The translations under genes were made by a program, and so were the position numbers. 64,000 nucleotides of DNA from an uncultured Eubacteriales bacterium (GTDB lineage Bacteria; Bacillota; Clostridia; Christensenellales; Borkfalkiaceae): NCBI GenBank assembly GCA_905209085.1, contig CAJLRM010000001.1, positions 124,001 to 188,000 of the forward strand, given 5' to 3'. Below, piece after piece: positions 50,753-58,886 of the stretch. How positions within the stretch are numbered: position 1 is the stretch's first letter; the number at the start of each line of letters is the position of its first letter. The notes beneath the pieces were generated by a model. The model made no database searches, was not told where the DNA came from, and saw nothing but the letters and a program-made list of their open reading frames with translations.

Positions 50753-51307
50753 CTATTTTCCGAAGCGACAATCTTTCGACAAAGGCGCGGCGCCGATGAC
50801 CACGATCTTCGCATCCGCCTGAACGTCGGGCTTCCGCTTCCTATTTCCCGCCCGTTTTTTTTCTGCGCGTTCTCCCGCGGTTTTTACATAGGCGACTTCC
50901 AGGGGAACGTTCTGCCACGCCTCCACGTCCCGCGCGCCGAACAGAAACCGACTGCGCCCCTCGCGCAACGCTCCCGTTCCGTCGAAAAAGGTGACGTTCA
51001 TGGCGAGAAAGGGTCCGAAACACTCGAAGGAGGAGGTATTTGTCACGGCGAACGCATACCTGCCCGCCTCCTTCATCGTTTTGGCAAGTTCTATCGCAAA
51101 GAGTACACCCCAAAACAGGAGCGCGGCAAAAAAGAAAAAGGACGCCACGGCGAAGACGATTCCCCAAGCGCTTTTCCACAAAGCGGCAAACAGGCTCCCC
51201 GCAAGAAAGCACAGGAGCGCCGCCGCAAGAGCAACTCCGATCAGAAAACGCAGACGGCGGACGGTGGCGCTCTGTTTAATTTTTATTCGTGCGCTCTTCC
51301 GTTCCAT
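50753..51307 (-). CDS. Hypothetical membrane protein with two N-terminal helices
   Basis: 184 residues, not recognised. A basic N-terminus, two membrane helices (about 20-44 and 48-74), then a cytoplasmic or surface domain with a beta-rich character (AFAVTNTSSFECFGPFLAMN) and a Lys/Arg-rich stretch near 145-160. The plan resembles small stress-linked membrane proteins but no family can be named. GGAG before the ATG at 51307; 62 bases upstream of it ends a GNAT gene, so the two may be one unit. Confidence 0.6.
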   Translation of the reverse strand: MERKSARIKIKQSATVRRLRFLIGVALAAALLCFLAGSLFAALWKSAWGIVFAVASFFFFAALLFWGVLFAIELAKTMKEAGRYAFAVTNTSSFECFGPFLAMNVTFFDGTGALREGRSRFLFGARDVEAWQNVPLEVAYVKTAGERAEKKRAGNRKRKPDVQADAKIVVIGAAPLSKDCRFGK

Positions 51308-51369
51308 TTGCTTCTCCCCGCTCTTTTTTATCGCGGCTCTTTCCGAACGGGCGCGAAAGGCGCCGCCCG

Positions 51370-51855
51370 TTACCTGCTCAGCGATTTGCTGTAATAGACA
51401 AATTCGTTGCCCGCGCAGTCCCTCTCGTCGGAATCGGGGTCGAATCCCTCTTTCCGATATAAGGAAATGGCGCGTTCGTTGCTCGTCAGCACTTCCAGCG
51501 TGACGCTGACGGCGCGGTTTTTAAATTTCTCCTGCATCCAGTCCATAAACCGCTTCGCATATCCCTTATGCCGATATTCGGGACGGATATACAGTTCGTC
51601 GAGAAGGAGCACGTTTCCGCCCTCTTCGTTGCACCAATAGGTGGTAAGCAGGGCGTATCCCGCGGCGGAATCGGATTCTTCGCTCTCGTAGATCAGGTAT
51701 CCCCATAAATTTTCGTGATGGTCGATGACGTGACGAAAGGTCTTTTCGGCCACCGATTCGTCATAGGGGCGCAAAGTGGCGTGAGAATTATAAAACTCCC
51801 TGCAAAGTTCCAAAAAAATTTCCTTGTCGCTTTCCGAAAAATATCGGACATGCAT
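51370..51855 (-). CDS. GNAT-family N-acetyltransferase
   Basis: 161 residues, single GNAT domain. It has a core beta strand GYALLTTYWCNEEGGNVLLLDELYI, the acetyl-CoA loop RPEYRHKGYAKRFM (Q/RxxGxG/A motif) and TLEVLTSNERAISLYRKEGF. It acetylates an amino group of a small molecule or protein; the substrate cannot be told. The ATG at 51855 with GGAAG eight bases upstream is preferred; a GTG eight codons earlier (51879) with AAAGGA is also possible. Confidence 0.85.
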   Translation of the reverse strand: MHVRYFSESDKEIFLELCREFYNSHATLRPYDESVAEKTFRHVIDHHENLWGYLIYESEESDSAAGYALLTTYWCNEEGGNVLLLDELYIRPEYRHKGYAKRFMDWMQEKFKNRAVSVTLEVLTSNERAISLYRKEGFDPDSDERDCAGNEFVYYSKSLSR

Positions 51856-52033
51856 AAAATTGTCTTCCGCCGTTTTCACGGCGTTCCTTTACCGCTCTCG
51901 CGGCGAACGATTTTTTCCTTCCCGATCCTTCTCGGTCGGACCGTCGGAAAGATTGAATTCGGCTATATTTTAGCAGAGCCGCAAGGGAATGTCAACAAAA
52001 TTCCATTACCCGAAAAATTTTTTGTATTTTTTG

Positions 52034-52063
52034 TTGACATTTCCCCCTCCTATCCTATATAAT
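52034..52063 (+). promoter_or_regulatory. Promoter of oadB leader
   Basis: TTGACA, 18-base spacer, TATAAT. Confidence 0.8.
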
Positions 52064-52084
52064 GAATCTATTAAAATATTTCGT

Positions 52085-52282
52085 CCGCTTTTTCGGCGGG
52101 CGCCCGCTACGGGGAGTAGTCGGGGCGCGCGGCTTTTACGGCGCGTCCGATGAATATCAATAGCACAATCCGCTTTTTTCGATTTTTTCTAAAAGCTTAT
52201 TTTCCGCCGCCCACGGGCGAAGAGGGAAACGCTGAAAACACCGAATAAAAGAGAACGGGTTTGGATTCATCCGAAACGACAA
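52085..52282 (+). promoter_or_regulatory. Candidate riboswitch-type aptamer region in oadB leader
   Basis: Sequence-structured part of the leader. CGGCGG near 52094 can pair with CCGCCG near 52206. Within it are GGGGAGTAG (52111-52119), directly followed by a GC hairpin (52121-52149), then TATCAATAG. The order GGGGAGUAG, hairpin, UCAAU loop recalls the yybP-ykoY manganese riboswitch, but the match is partial and a sodium-sensing or other aptamer is equally possible. Confidence 0.4.
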
Positions 52283-52352
52283 GACCGCAGCGCAAGCGAA
52301 TTCTTTGAACTTCGTCAAAGGAGCCGTTTGCGTTGCGGTCCTTTTGTTTTTT
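52283..52352 (+). terminator. Leader terminator (attenuator) before oadB
   Basis: Long hairpin: GACCGCAGCGCAAGCG pairs with CGTTTGCGTTGCGGTC through two G-U pairs, an inner TCTTTG/CAAAGG helix closes it, then CTTTTGTTTTTT. It stands between the leader and the oadB ribosome binding site, so full-length transcription needs antitermination. Confidence 0.8.
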
Positions 52353-52381
52353 ACATTTCCTTTATTTTTCGGAGGTATTTT

Positions 52382-53494
52382 ATGGACTTTCTCATCGAAA
52401 CCATATCCAAGGTGGAATGGCAGCACGCCTTGATGTGGTTTATCGGCGGGCTTCTCATCTTCCTCGCCATCAAGAAGGATATGGAGCCGGCTCTGCTCCT
52501 TCCCATGGGCTTCGGGGCGATTCTCGTCAACATTCCCGGCTCCGCGCTCATCGCCGAGGACGGGATCCTCTCGTCCTTGTTCAAGGTGGGTATCGAGGCG
52601 AGCGAAGCCATGCCCCTTCTGCTCTTTATCGGCATCGGGGCGATGATCGATTTCGGACCTCTCCTCACCAATCCGAAGTTGTTTATTTTGGGCGGCGCGG
52701 CGCAGCTTGGCATTTTCGTCACGCTCATTCTTTCCGCCGTCATCGGCTTTCCCTTAAACGACTCGGCGTCCATCGCCATCATCGGCGCGGCGGACGGCCC
52801 CACCTCCATTCTCGTCGCGCTGAAATTAGGCTCGCAATTTTTCGCGCCCATCATGGTGGTCGCATACTCTTACATGGCGCTTGTGCCCATCGTGCAGCCT
52901 GCGGTCGTCAAACTGTGCACGACCAAAAAGGAACGCCGCATCAAAATGCATTACAGCGCCAAACAGGTGAGCCGCCTTACGCGCATCCTCTTCCCCATCG
53001 TCGTGGCGCTGGTGGCGGGACTCATCGCGCCAGCGTCCCTCTCCCTCGTCGGAATGCTGATGTTCGGCAATCTCATCCGCGAATGCGGCATTCTCAAATC
53101 CCTGTCCGAAACGGCGCAAAACGCTTTTTCCAATATCATTACGCTGCTTTTGGGCATCACCATCGCCTCTCAGATGAAAGCGGAGCAATTCGTGCAGTGG
53201 GAAACGCTGATGATCATGGGACTCGGTCTGTTCGCCTTTATTTTCGATACGGTAGGCGGAGTGATGTGCGCCAAACTCATGAATCTTTTTAGTAGAGAAA
53301 AGATCAATCCAATGGTGGGCGCGGCGGGGATCTCCGCATTCCCCATGGCTGCCCGCGTCGTGGAAAAAATGGGCATCAAAGAGGATCCGTCCAATCATCT
53401 GCTCATGCACGCCGTAGGCGCCAACGTTTCGGGGCAGATAGCGTCCGCCATCGTCGGCGGTCTTATCATCGGCCTCGTGCAGGCTTTGCTATAA
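52382..53494 (+). CDS. oadB: Sodium-translocating decarboxylase beta subunit (OadB/GcdB family)
   Basis: 370 residues, about nine membrane helices plus re-entrant segments. The family couples decarboxylation of a biotin-bound carboxyl group to sodium export. Family motifs seen: ALLLPMGFGAILVNIP, IDFGPLL, GAADGPTSIL with the key Asp (about residue 142), GNLIRECG, GVMCAKLMNLF, and the C-terminal GANVSGQIASA. GGAGG six bases before the ATG at 52382. The gamma-like subunit follows after 13 bases. No alpha (carboxyltransferase) or biotin carrier gene is in the window. Confidence 0.93.
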   Translation: MDFLIETISKVEWQHALMWFIGGLLIFLAIKKDMEPALLLPMGFGAILVNIPGSALIAEDGILSSLFKVGIEASEAMPLLLFIGIGAMIDFGPLLTNPKLFILGGAAQLGIFVTLILSAVIGFPLNDSASIAIIGAADGPTSILVALKLGSQFFAPIMVVAYSYMALVPIVQPAVVKLCTTKKERRIKMHYSAKQVSRLTRILFPIVVALVAGLIAPASLSLVGMLMFGNLIRECGILKSLSETAQNAFSNIITLLLGITIASQMKAEQFVQWETLMIMGLGLFAFIFDTVGGVMCAKLMNLFSREKINPMVGAAGISAFPMAARVVEKMGIKEDPSNHLLMHAVGANVSGQIASAIVGGLIIGLVQALL

Positions 53495-53507
53495 GGAGGA
53501 CAGCATC

Positions 53508-53852
53508 ATGTACGATTTTGTAACAACGGATTTGTCGGACGAAACCTTTGCGGAGCTTTCCGCAGGGTTGACCTCGGAATCGGATATTTCCTCTTCCGAA
53601 TCCTCCTCCCGCCAGGAGCTTACCCCTTTCGATTGGGACAACATCAAGCCCACTTTCACGATTCTCTGGAAGGGTCTTTTGGCAATTTTCGTCGTCATCG
53701 GCATTATTATCGCGGTGGTATGGGCAATCAATTTCTGCATTGCCAAAGCGGAGAAAGCCAAGAAAAACAGAGTTTCAACGCCCGAGGACAGCGAGCGTGC
53801 CGCGGGGACGACAGAGGCGCAGACGGACAAAAAAGAGGATAAAAAGAAGTAA
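53508..53852 (+). CDS. OadG-like small membrane subunit
   Basis: 114 residues: an acidic Ser-rich N-terminus (1-45), one membrane helix (about 54-77), then a Lys/Glu-rich tail. OadG proteins have one membrane helix and hold the decarboxylase complex together, but they normally start with the helix; here a 50-residue N-terminal extension precedes it. Identity therefore rests mainly on position 13 bases after oadB, a GGAGG site, and the single-helix plan. Confidence 0.6.
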   Translation: MYDFVTTDLSDETFAELSAGLTSESDISSSESSSRQELTPFDWDNIKPTFTILWKGLLAIFVVIGIIIAVVWAINFCIAKAEKAKKNRVSTPEDSERAAGTTEAQTDKKEDKKK

Positions 53853-54216
53853 AATCCTTGCAGTAAAAAATATTTTTCGGACTTTGTCTTTAAAGAGCGC
53901 ACAGCCCGGTCGAATTTTCCAAACAAGACCACCTATCTTCCTTCTCCTCCCTTCGCCGCTAAGACCAATTCCTCAAGCCTCCCTTCCCCGCCATGACCAA
54001 TTCCTCTCTCCCGACTTTCCCCGCTAAGGCCACCTATCTCTCCCGACTTTCCCAGCCCGCCCCCGCTTTTGCTCTCTCCCGCCTCCCCCGCTAAAACTAC
54101 TTTCCACTTCTCCCCGCTTTTGCTCTCTCCCGCCTCCCCCGCAAAAACTACTTTCCACTCCGCACCGATTCTCTCTTCCCTTAGGAAAAACTCACCTCTC
54201 TCTTTTCCCTTTTCCA
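53853..54216. other. Pyrimidine-rich spacer with repeats
   Basis: About 360 bases between oadG-like and CDF genes, C/T-rich on the plus strand and made largely of degenerate repeats (GCTAAGACCAATTCC-like words and TCTCCCGACTTTCCC), including an exact tandem at 54061-54162. A 96-codon minus-strand frame across it encodes the repeats in frame but lacks a ribosome binding site. Confidence 0.55.
54061..54162. repeat. Two-copy 51-bp tandem repeat
   Basis: Unit 54061-54111 is repeated at 54112-54162 with four or so changes. Starts CCCCGCTTTTGCTCTCTCCC. The 51-bp period is 17 codons, so minus-strand frames stay open through it. Confidence 0.85.
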
Positions 54217-54245
54217 TTGACAAAACCGCGCAACGGGCATATAAT
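54217..54245 (+). promoter_or_regulatory. Promoter of CDF exporter gene
   Basis: TTGACA, 17-base spacer, TATAAT: consensus sigma-A promoter. Confidence 0.8.
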
Positions 54246-54352
54246 ATAGATATATCCTTTTAAGGTTCTTCCTTTGCGGTCATTGAGCGCAAAATCCTTC
54301 CGATTTACGCATCCGCGCCGAAGAGGAGTACAAAACGAACGAGGAAATATTC

Positions 54353-55519
54353 ATGACAAAACTTCTGATAAATCTGTTCGTCAAAGACAGGGAAAACGTG
54401 ACCGATCCGACAGTGCGCAGGCGCTATGCGATGCTGGCGAGCATTACGGGCATCGTACTCAATCTTCTCTTGTTTGCGGGGAAGCTGAGCGTAGGGATTC
54501 TCGCGGTTTCCGTGGCGGTCATTGCGGACGCTTTCAACAACGTTTCCGACGCGGGATCCTCGGTGATCACGCTGATCGGCTTTCGATTGTCAGGCAAGCA
54601 CGAGGATAAAAGGCATCCTTGGGGACACGGCAGACTGGAATACGTCAGCGCTTTTATCGTCGATATGCTCATCATTCTCGTCGGAGCGGAACTTTTGAAA
54701 TCTTCGGTGGATAAAATCATTCATCCCGAGCTTCCCGCGGTGAGCGCCGCGACGATCGTCCTTCTTGTCGTTGCCATTCTCGTCAAATTATGGCTGTTTC
54801 TTTTTTATCGGAAAATAGGCGCGCTCATTAATTCGTCCGCCATCAAAGCGGCGTCTTTCGACAGCATTTCGGATACGGTAGCCACTACCCTGGTACTCGT
54901 TTCCGCTTTGATCGGCAAATTCGCGGGCGTGGGGATCGACGGCTGGGCGGGCATTTTCGTCGCGGGATTTATTCTCTTTACGGGCGTCAAGGCGGCAAAG
55001 GAAACGATCGATCTGCTGCTCGGCTCTCCTCCCGATCCCGCCTTTATCGAAGAGATCCACGAATTCGTCAAGGGATACCCGGAAGTGGTGGGGATACACG
55101 ACGTCATGGTGCACGACTACGGTCCGGGGCGGAAGATCGTTTCCTTTCATGCGGAAGTGCCCTCGGACAGCAATATCAATTACGCGCACGACATTATCGA
55201 CTGTATCGAACGGGATATGCAGGACAAATTCGGATGCATCGTCACCATCCACCTCGATCCCATCGAAGTCAACGACCAACGCGTAAACGAGATGCGCCTT
55301 CTCGCGCAGACGACCGCGGCGGAGGTGGATCCCTCGTTTACCATTCACGATTTTCGCATGACGTACGGCGGAAAGCACGTGAATATGATTTTCGATCTGT
55401 GTATCCCCTCGGATTCGAAACTGTCCGACGAAGAAGCGGCGCAGAGCGTGGCAAAACGGATCTCCGAAAAAGAGCCGGACTGTTACGCCGTGATCAAGGC
55501 GGAACATCCCTTCGTATAA
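54353..55519 (+). CDS. Cation diffusion facilitator (divalent metal exporter)
   Basis: 388 residues. Six membrane helices (about 27-215) with metal-site motifs DAFNNVSDAGSS (near 59-70) in helix 2 and FDSISDTVATT (near 164-174) in helix 5, an HxxGHGR-like segment (HPWGHGRLEY), and a long cytoplasmic C-terminal domain of about 175 residues, nearly twice the usual size. DxxxD in helix 5 preceded by N/D in helix 2 fits manganese- or iron-type CDFs more than zinc ones, but this is not certain. AGGA before the ATG. Ends at a convergent terminator. Confidence 0.92.
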   Translation: MTKLLINLFVKDRENVTDPTVRRRYAMLASITGIVLNLLLFAGKLSVGILAVSVAVIADAFNNVSDAGSSVITLIGFRLSGKHEDKRHPWGHGRLEYVSAFIVDMLIILVGAELLKSSVDKIIHPELPAVSAATIVLLVVAILVKLWLFLFYRKIGALINSSAIKAASFDSISDTVATTLVLVSALIGKFAGVGIDGWAGIFVAGFILFTGVKAAKETIDLLLGSPPDPAFIEEIHEFVKGYPEVVGIHDVMVHDYGPGRKIVSFHAEVPSDSNINYAHDIIDCIERDMQDKFGCIVTIHLDPIEVNDQRVNEMRLLAQTTAAEVDPSFTIHDFRMTYGGKHVNMIFDLCIPSDSKLSDEEAAQSVAKRISEKEPDCYAVIKAEHPFV

Positions 55520-55675
55520 AAACGCGAACGCCGCCTATCTCCTCTCCGTTTGCCCTTTGCGGAGAATTTTCCTCTATTTCGGCGGCTTAAAATCGGAAAA
55601 ACGTCGTCCAGCGACGCGGCCGCGCTGCGCCGTTTCCCGCGCTTTTCTCCGTTTCAGACTCCTCTCTACGACAAA

Positions 55676-55711
55676 CCGCCGCGTATCCTTTACGCGGCGG
55701 CAATTCTTTTG
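55676..55711. terminator. Convergent terminator
   Basis: Perfect CCGCCGCGT/ACGCGGCGG stem, 7-base loop, T-rich on both sides. Between the CDF gene (plus) and the Xre-repeat gene (minus). Confidence 0.65.
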
Positions 55712-55727
55712 CAAAGAAACAAACGAT

Positions 55728-56591
55728 TTACTTTCTGAAATTTTTGAACATTTCCTTCAAGGCGGAGCCGTCGAGGAAGGGGGCGACGGCGATCAAGTCC
55801 TTGATATCTCCGCCTCCTGCGAGGTGTTCCGCCGCCATTTTGTTCAAAGCGTCGGGATCCATAAACGGAGCCAGCGCAGCGAGTTCTTCCAGCGCGCATC
55901 CCTTTTTTCTCAGCTCTTCCGCCGCCGCGGCGACGTCCTTTTCGTTCATAAACGGAGCAATCGCCGCAAGGTCCTTTAAATTCCCTTTTCCGCAGAGGGC
56001 GAGCGCCAGTTTTCCCACGTCCGCTTCTTCCATAAAGGGCGCGACGACGGCGATCTCCGCCGGATTTCCGCCGCGTTCCGCCGCGATGAAAGCCAGCCGA
56101 GCCACGTCCTCTTCCTTCAAGAACGGCGCGATCGCTGCAATCTCTTTCAAACTCCCGCTCTCTTCAAACGCGGCGGAAGCGAATTCCATGAGGTCGTCCT
56201 CGTCGAGGAAAGGCGCCAGTGCGGCGAGGTCGGAAAAATTCCATTTGTTCCTTTTCCCGTTTTCCGTGTACGTCTTTTTAAACTGTTCCTGCGTCGCGAT
56301 GGGCGCGATGTCTTTCAGCTCCTCCGTCGTTACGTCCCCGGGCGTTTTTCCTTCGGCAAGTTCTTCCACGATCTTCGCCCTTCTCTCGTCGCAGAGGATT
56401 TCTTCCATGCTGACCCCGAATATTTCCGCCAGCTCGGGCAGTTTGGAAATGTCGGGCATGGTGTTGCCCCGCTCCCAGTTGCTCACCGCCTGATAGGAAA
56501 TATTCATCTTGTCCGCAAGTTCCATTTGCGTCATGCCTTTTTGCTTTCTCAGCTCCGCTATTTTTCTGCCTATTTTCTGCATATCGAACAT
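55728..56591 (-). CDS. Xre-family regulator with six helical repeats
   Basis: 287 residues. The first 65 are a Cro/C1 helix-turn-helix (TQMELADKMNISYQAVSNWERG). From about 120 to the end there are six repeats of 27-29 residues, each with the core (D/E)(L/I)AA(L/I)APF(M/L) followed by an acidic turn and an amphipathic helix. Similar HTH-repeat proteins exist in gut Clostridia, but the repeat function is not known; a solenoid protein-binding surface is likely. The ATG at 56591 follows GGAG; 60 further open bases lack a site. Confidence 0.85.
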   Translation of the reverse strand: MFDMQKIGRKIAELRKQKGMTQMELADKMNISYQAVSNWERGNTMPDISKLPELAEIFGVSMEEILCDERRAKIVEELAEGKTPGDVTTEELKDIAPIATQEQFKKTYTENGKRNKWNFSDLAALAPFLDEDDLMEFASAAFEESGSLKEIAAIAPFLKEEDVARLAFIAAERGGNPAEIAVVAPFMEEADVGKLALALCGKGNLKDLAAIAPFMNEKDVAAAAEELRKKGCALEELAALAPFMDPDALNKMAAEHLAGGGDIKDLIAVAPFLDGSALKEMFKNFRK

Positions 56592-56943
56592 TTCTCTTTC
56601 TCCTTTTTTTAAACAATCCCGCACCGGTACCCCAAGGCGTTCCTTTTGCATAAATGCGTTTTCTTGAAAGTATCCGCCGCCTTCGCTGCCTTTTTTTGGT
56701 CGATTTCCAAGCCTTTCTCTTTCAACGGTACGGCCATCGACGCGGAATCAACGCTTTCGAAAACGCTTTCGTTTTCGCCTGCTTTGACGCCTACATAGCC
56801 CCCGCCCTTTGGAAGGACTCCGCGCGTTTCTTCGTCGCCTCTCCCTCTTCCGCTTTATAATAAAATACCGTGTGAAAAAAGCGTCTTTTATCCGAAATCT
56901 TGCGCTTTTCGACGGACCGCGCCGCCCTTGTACCGCGTCCTTT
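56592..56943. other. Gap without gene
   Basis: About 350 bases, frames short and without start signals; nothing recognised. Confidence 0.5.
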
Positions 56944-57159
56944 TCACCTTTTGCTCCGCCCGCGAGCTGCCGGCGAACCGCCCCTTTCCCGAGCCGCCGC
57001 AAAAAAGTTTTTGCGCAAATCGCCCGCGTTTTGCGCTTCCAAAGGCTCGGCTTTATAAACGCCCGAGCCGCTTTTCGCCCTCGCTTCCGTCAATCGGACG
57101 AAAGCCCTTTCCCGGGCGAAGCCGTCGCACCCGTCTGCCTTGAAATAAGTTCCGATCAT
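56944..57159 (-). CDS. Possible small protein with promoter and ribosome binding site
   Basis: 71 residues (begins MIGTYFKADGCDGFARER), not recognised and rich in Ala, Arg and Gly toward the end. It could be a short real protein or the front of a frameshifted gene. Support: promoter TTGTAT-17-TATAAT at 57212-57240 and GGAG five bases before the ATG. The start codon lies in one arm of an 11-bp inverted repeat (57151-57161 with 57202-57212), so the leader could hide it. Confidence 0.35.
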   Translation of the reverse strand: MIGTYFKADGCDGFARERAFVRLTEARAKSGSGVYKAEPLEAQNAGDLRKNFFAAARERGGSPAARGRSKR

Positions 57160-57211
57160 AATTTCTCCTTTTCCCCGCGGTCCTTTGCGGCGGGAAGATT
57201 TTTATGATCGG

Positions 57212-57240
57212 ATTATATCATCCTTTTTCCTCAAATACAA
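57212..57240 (-). promoter_or_regulatory. Promoter of 71-aa gene
   Basis: Minus strand TTGTAT, 17-base spacer, TATAAT. Confidence 0.5.
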
Positions 57241-57282
57241 TAAAGCGTTGCTTGAATCGGAATATTTTGAAAGGTTTTCCAC

Positions 57283-58068
57283 TCAATCGTCCGTTGAAGG
57301 AAGGCTTTTTTCGGCAGAAGAGAGGATCTTTTGTAAAATCCCCCCGATTTCCGTCAAATTTTCCGCACGAAAATCGGGTTGTCGCCCGCATACGCGGGAA
57401 GAGTTATGCACAAGAATTGTGCACATTCCCGCCTCTGCGGCACCCGCGATATCCGCGGCGGGATTGTCCCCCACCATGACGCAAAGCGCGGGATTGCCCG
57501 CCTCTTTCCCGGCAATTTCGAAGATCTCCCGCCGCGGCTTGTCATACCCCGCCAAAGAAGAAATCACCAGCGCGGAAAAGTATTCGCGGCAGCCGAGCGC
57601 CTCCAAAATACGGGGCAGTTCGGGCAGATGATTGGATAGAAGGACATTTTTCCAGCCCAGGGAACGGCACTCTCGCAAGGCGGGAATCGCGTCGGGATAC
57701 AGTTCGTAGCGCTCCGCCTTCGTCAATTCGTCGCGTACCAATAGGGAAGCTCTGTTCGCAGCGTCCTCGCTCAGCCCCAAACTTTTATAGATCCGACAAA
57801 AATGTCCGCACATAAATTCCCACCATTTTTCGCCTGTGGTTCGAGAAAAATCCTCCTCGTACCTGTCCCAGGGATACCAGCCCGCTTTCGTATATTCCTT
57901 GACGTCTGCCGGCGAAAAGGGCGGGGAAAGAGGGGCGCACGCGATTCTCGCTGCGGCGAATACGCTCTCTCCCCAAAGATGTTTGGGATATGCCAAAGTC
58001 CCGTGAAAATCCCAGAATACGGCTTTGCTTTCTATTTCCTTTTGCCGATCGTCCGTCTTTTTTTCCAT
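57283..58068 (-). CDS. HAD-superfamily hydrolase with altered motif I
   Basis: 261 residues. Motif I is FWDFHGTLA with nucleophile D20; the usual second Asp is replaced by His22. Motif II LLSN (near 149), motif III Lys in YDKPRREIF (near 185), and motif IV VMVGDNPAADI (near 207) are present. A helical cap (about 35-130) makes it a C1-type HAD. Substrate unknown. The second Asp acts as acid/base in phosphatases, so the His form may be slower or phosphotransferase-like; such variants do exist in the superfamily. AGGA before the ATG at 58068. Confidence 0.85.
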   Translation of the reverse strand: MEKKTDDRQKEIESKAVFWDFHGTLAYPKHLWGESVFAAARIACAPLSPPFSPADVKEYTKAGWYPWDRYEEDFSRTTGEKWWEFMCGHFCRIYKSLGLSEDAANRASLLVRDELTKAERYELYPDAIPALRECRSLGWKNVLLSNHLPELPRILEALGCREYFSALVISSLAGYDKPRREIFEIAGKEAGNPALCVMVGDNPAADIAGAAEAGMCTILVHNSSRVCGRQPDFRAENLTEIGGILQKILSSAEKSLPSTDD

Positions 58069-58886
58069 TTTTTCTTTCCTTTTACGCTCGCCGCTTCCCT
58101 GCCCTGCTCGTTTGATAAGCGCCCTTTACGAAACGGCACAAAACCGCCCGAGCCTCTTGGGAGGCGCGCCCTTCGTTGTTTATCCTCTCGTTTTTGAATA
58201 AGCCCCGAAGATACGATGCGACCGGTGATTTCGTTTCTATGATAATCGGCGTCGACAAGGCGAAAAAATTATTTGCCTCAACGCCCGTTTGTTTCGAAGC
58301 CGAGATAGTAATAGGGAGCGAAAATATTTGCCCAAACGCCCGTTTTTACTTTTACCATCGACTCTCCGCGTTTAAAGCGGGCGCAAAAATGCCGCCGACG
58401 ACTTTTGTCCTTCGCGCTTCCGCCTTCATTATACCATTCTCTTCGTCGAATGTCCACCCCATGCGCTTCCTTTCTTCCCCCTCGCAAAACGTTTTCCTCA
58501 AAAAAGACTTTTATTCTCCATCTTTTGAATATGCCCGCCGTCCTTCCGTCCTCCCTTTCAATGCTTTTTCCTAAAACGCCGCACCGCAACCCCTCTTGCG
58601 CAAAAGCGCTCGTTTTCAGTTTCCGGCGCTCCCTTTTTCCGCGGCAAAAGCCTCTCTTTTGCTCCTTTTTGCCGCCTTTTGTCGCCGCGCGCCTCTCGGC
58701 GCATTCACGCGCCGCTTTTTTCAAAAGGATTCGCCCTCCTTTCGTCGGAACGCCGTTCCAGCGTTCACGCGCCCTTTCCCTCTTATGCGGCGAAAATCCG
58801 TCGCTTCGCGGAACGTCGCCGCAGCCCTGCCCCTTCCCAAAAGAAAAAGGAGCGCCTCCAAAGCGTTCCTTTCCATGTTTTATACA
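58069..58886. other. 818-base gap with a direct repeat
   Basis: Contains a 21-bp direct repeat (58270-58290 and 58325-58345, 19 of 21 identical, TATTTGCC-NN-AACGCCCGTTT) and a pyrimidine-rich stretch (58450-58850). A 148-codon minus-strand frame here is purine-strand low complexity and not believed. Confidence 0.5.

Larger units (their letters stand above)
51856..52381 (+). other. Control region of the oadB operon
   Basis: 526 bases between divergent genes: a plus-strand promoter at 52034-52063 and a 310-base transcribed leader with hairpins and a terminator (see separate entries). No gene-like frame. Confidence 0.6.

Noticed and set aside
51400..51450. GGTCGAATCC-like string suggesting a tRNA T-arm
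   Set aside because: It lies inside the GNAT coding sequence and no acceptor or anticodon stems fit.
54061..54162. CRISPR-like repeat
   Set aside because: Only two adjacent copies with no spacers; a tandem minisatellite.
58278..58724. 148-codon minus-strand frame between iscU and the HAD gene
   Set aside because: Arg/Lys/Glu-rich product of the purine strand, no ribosome binding site.
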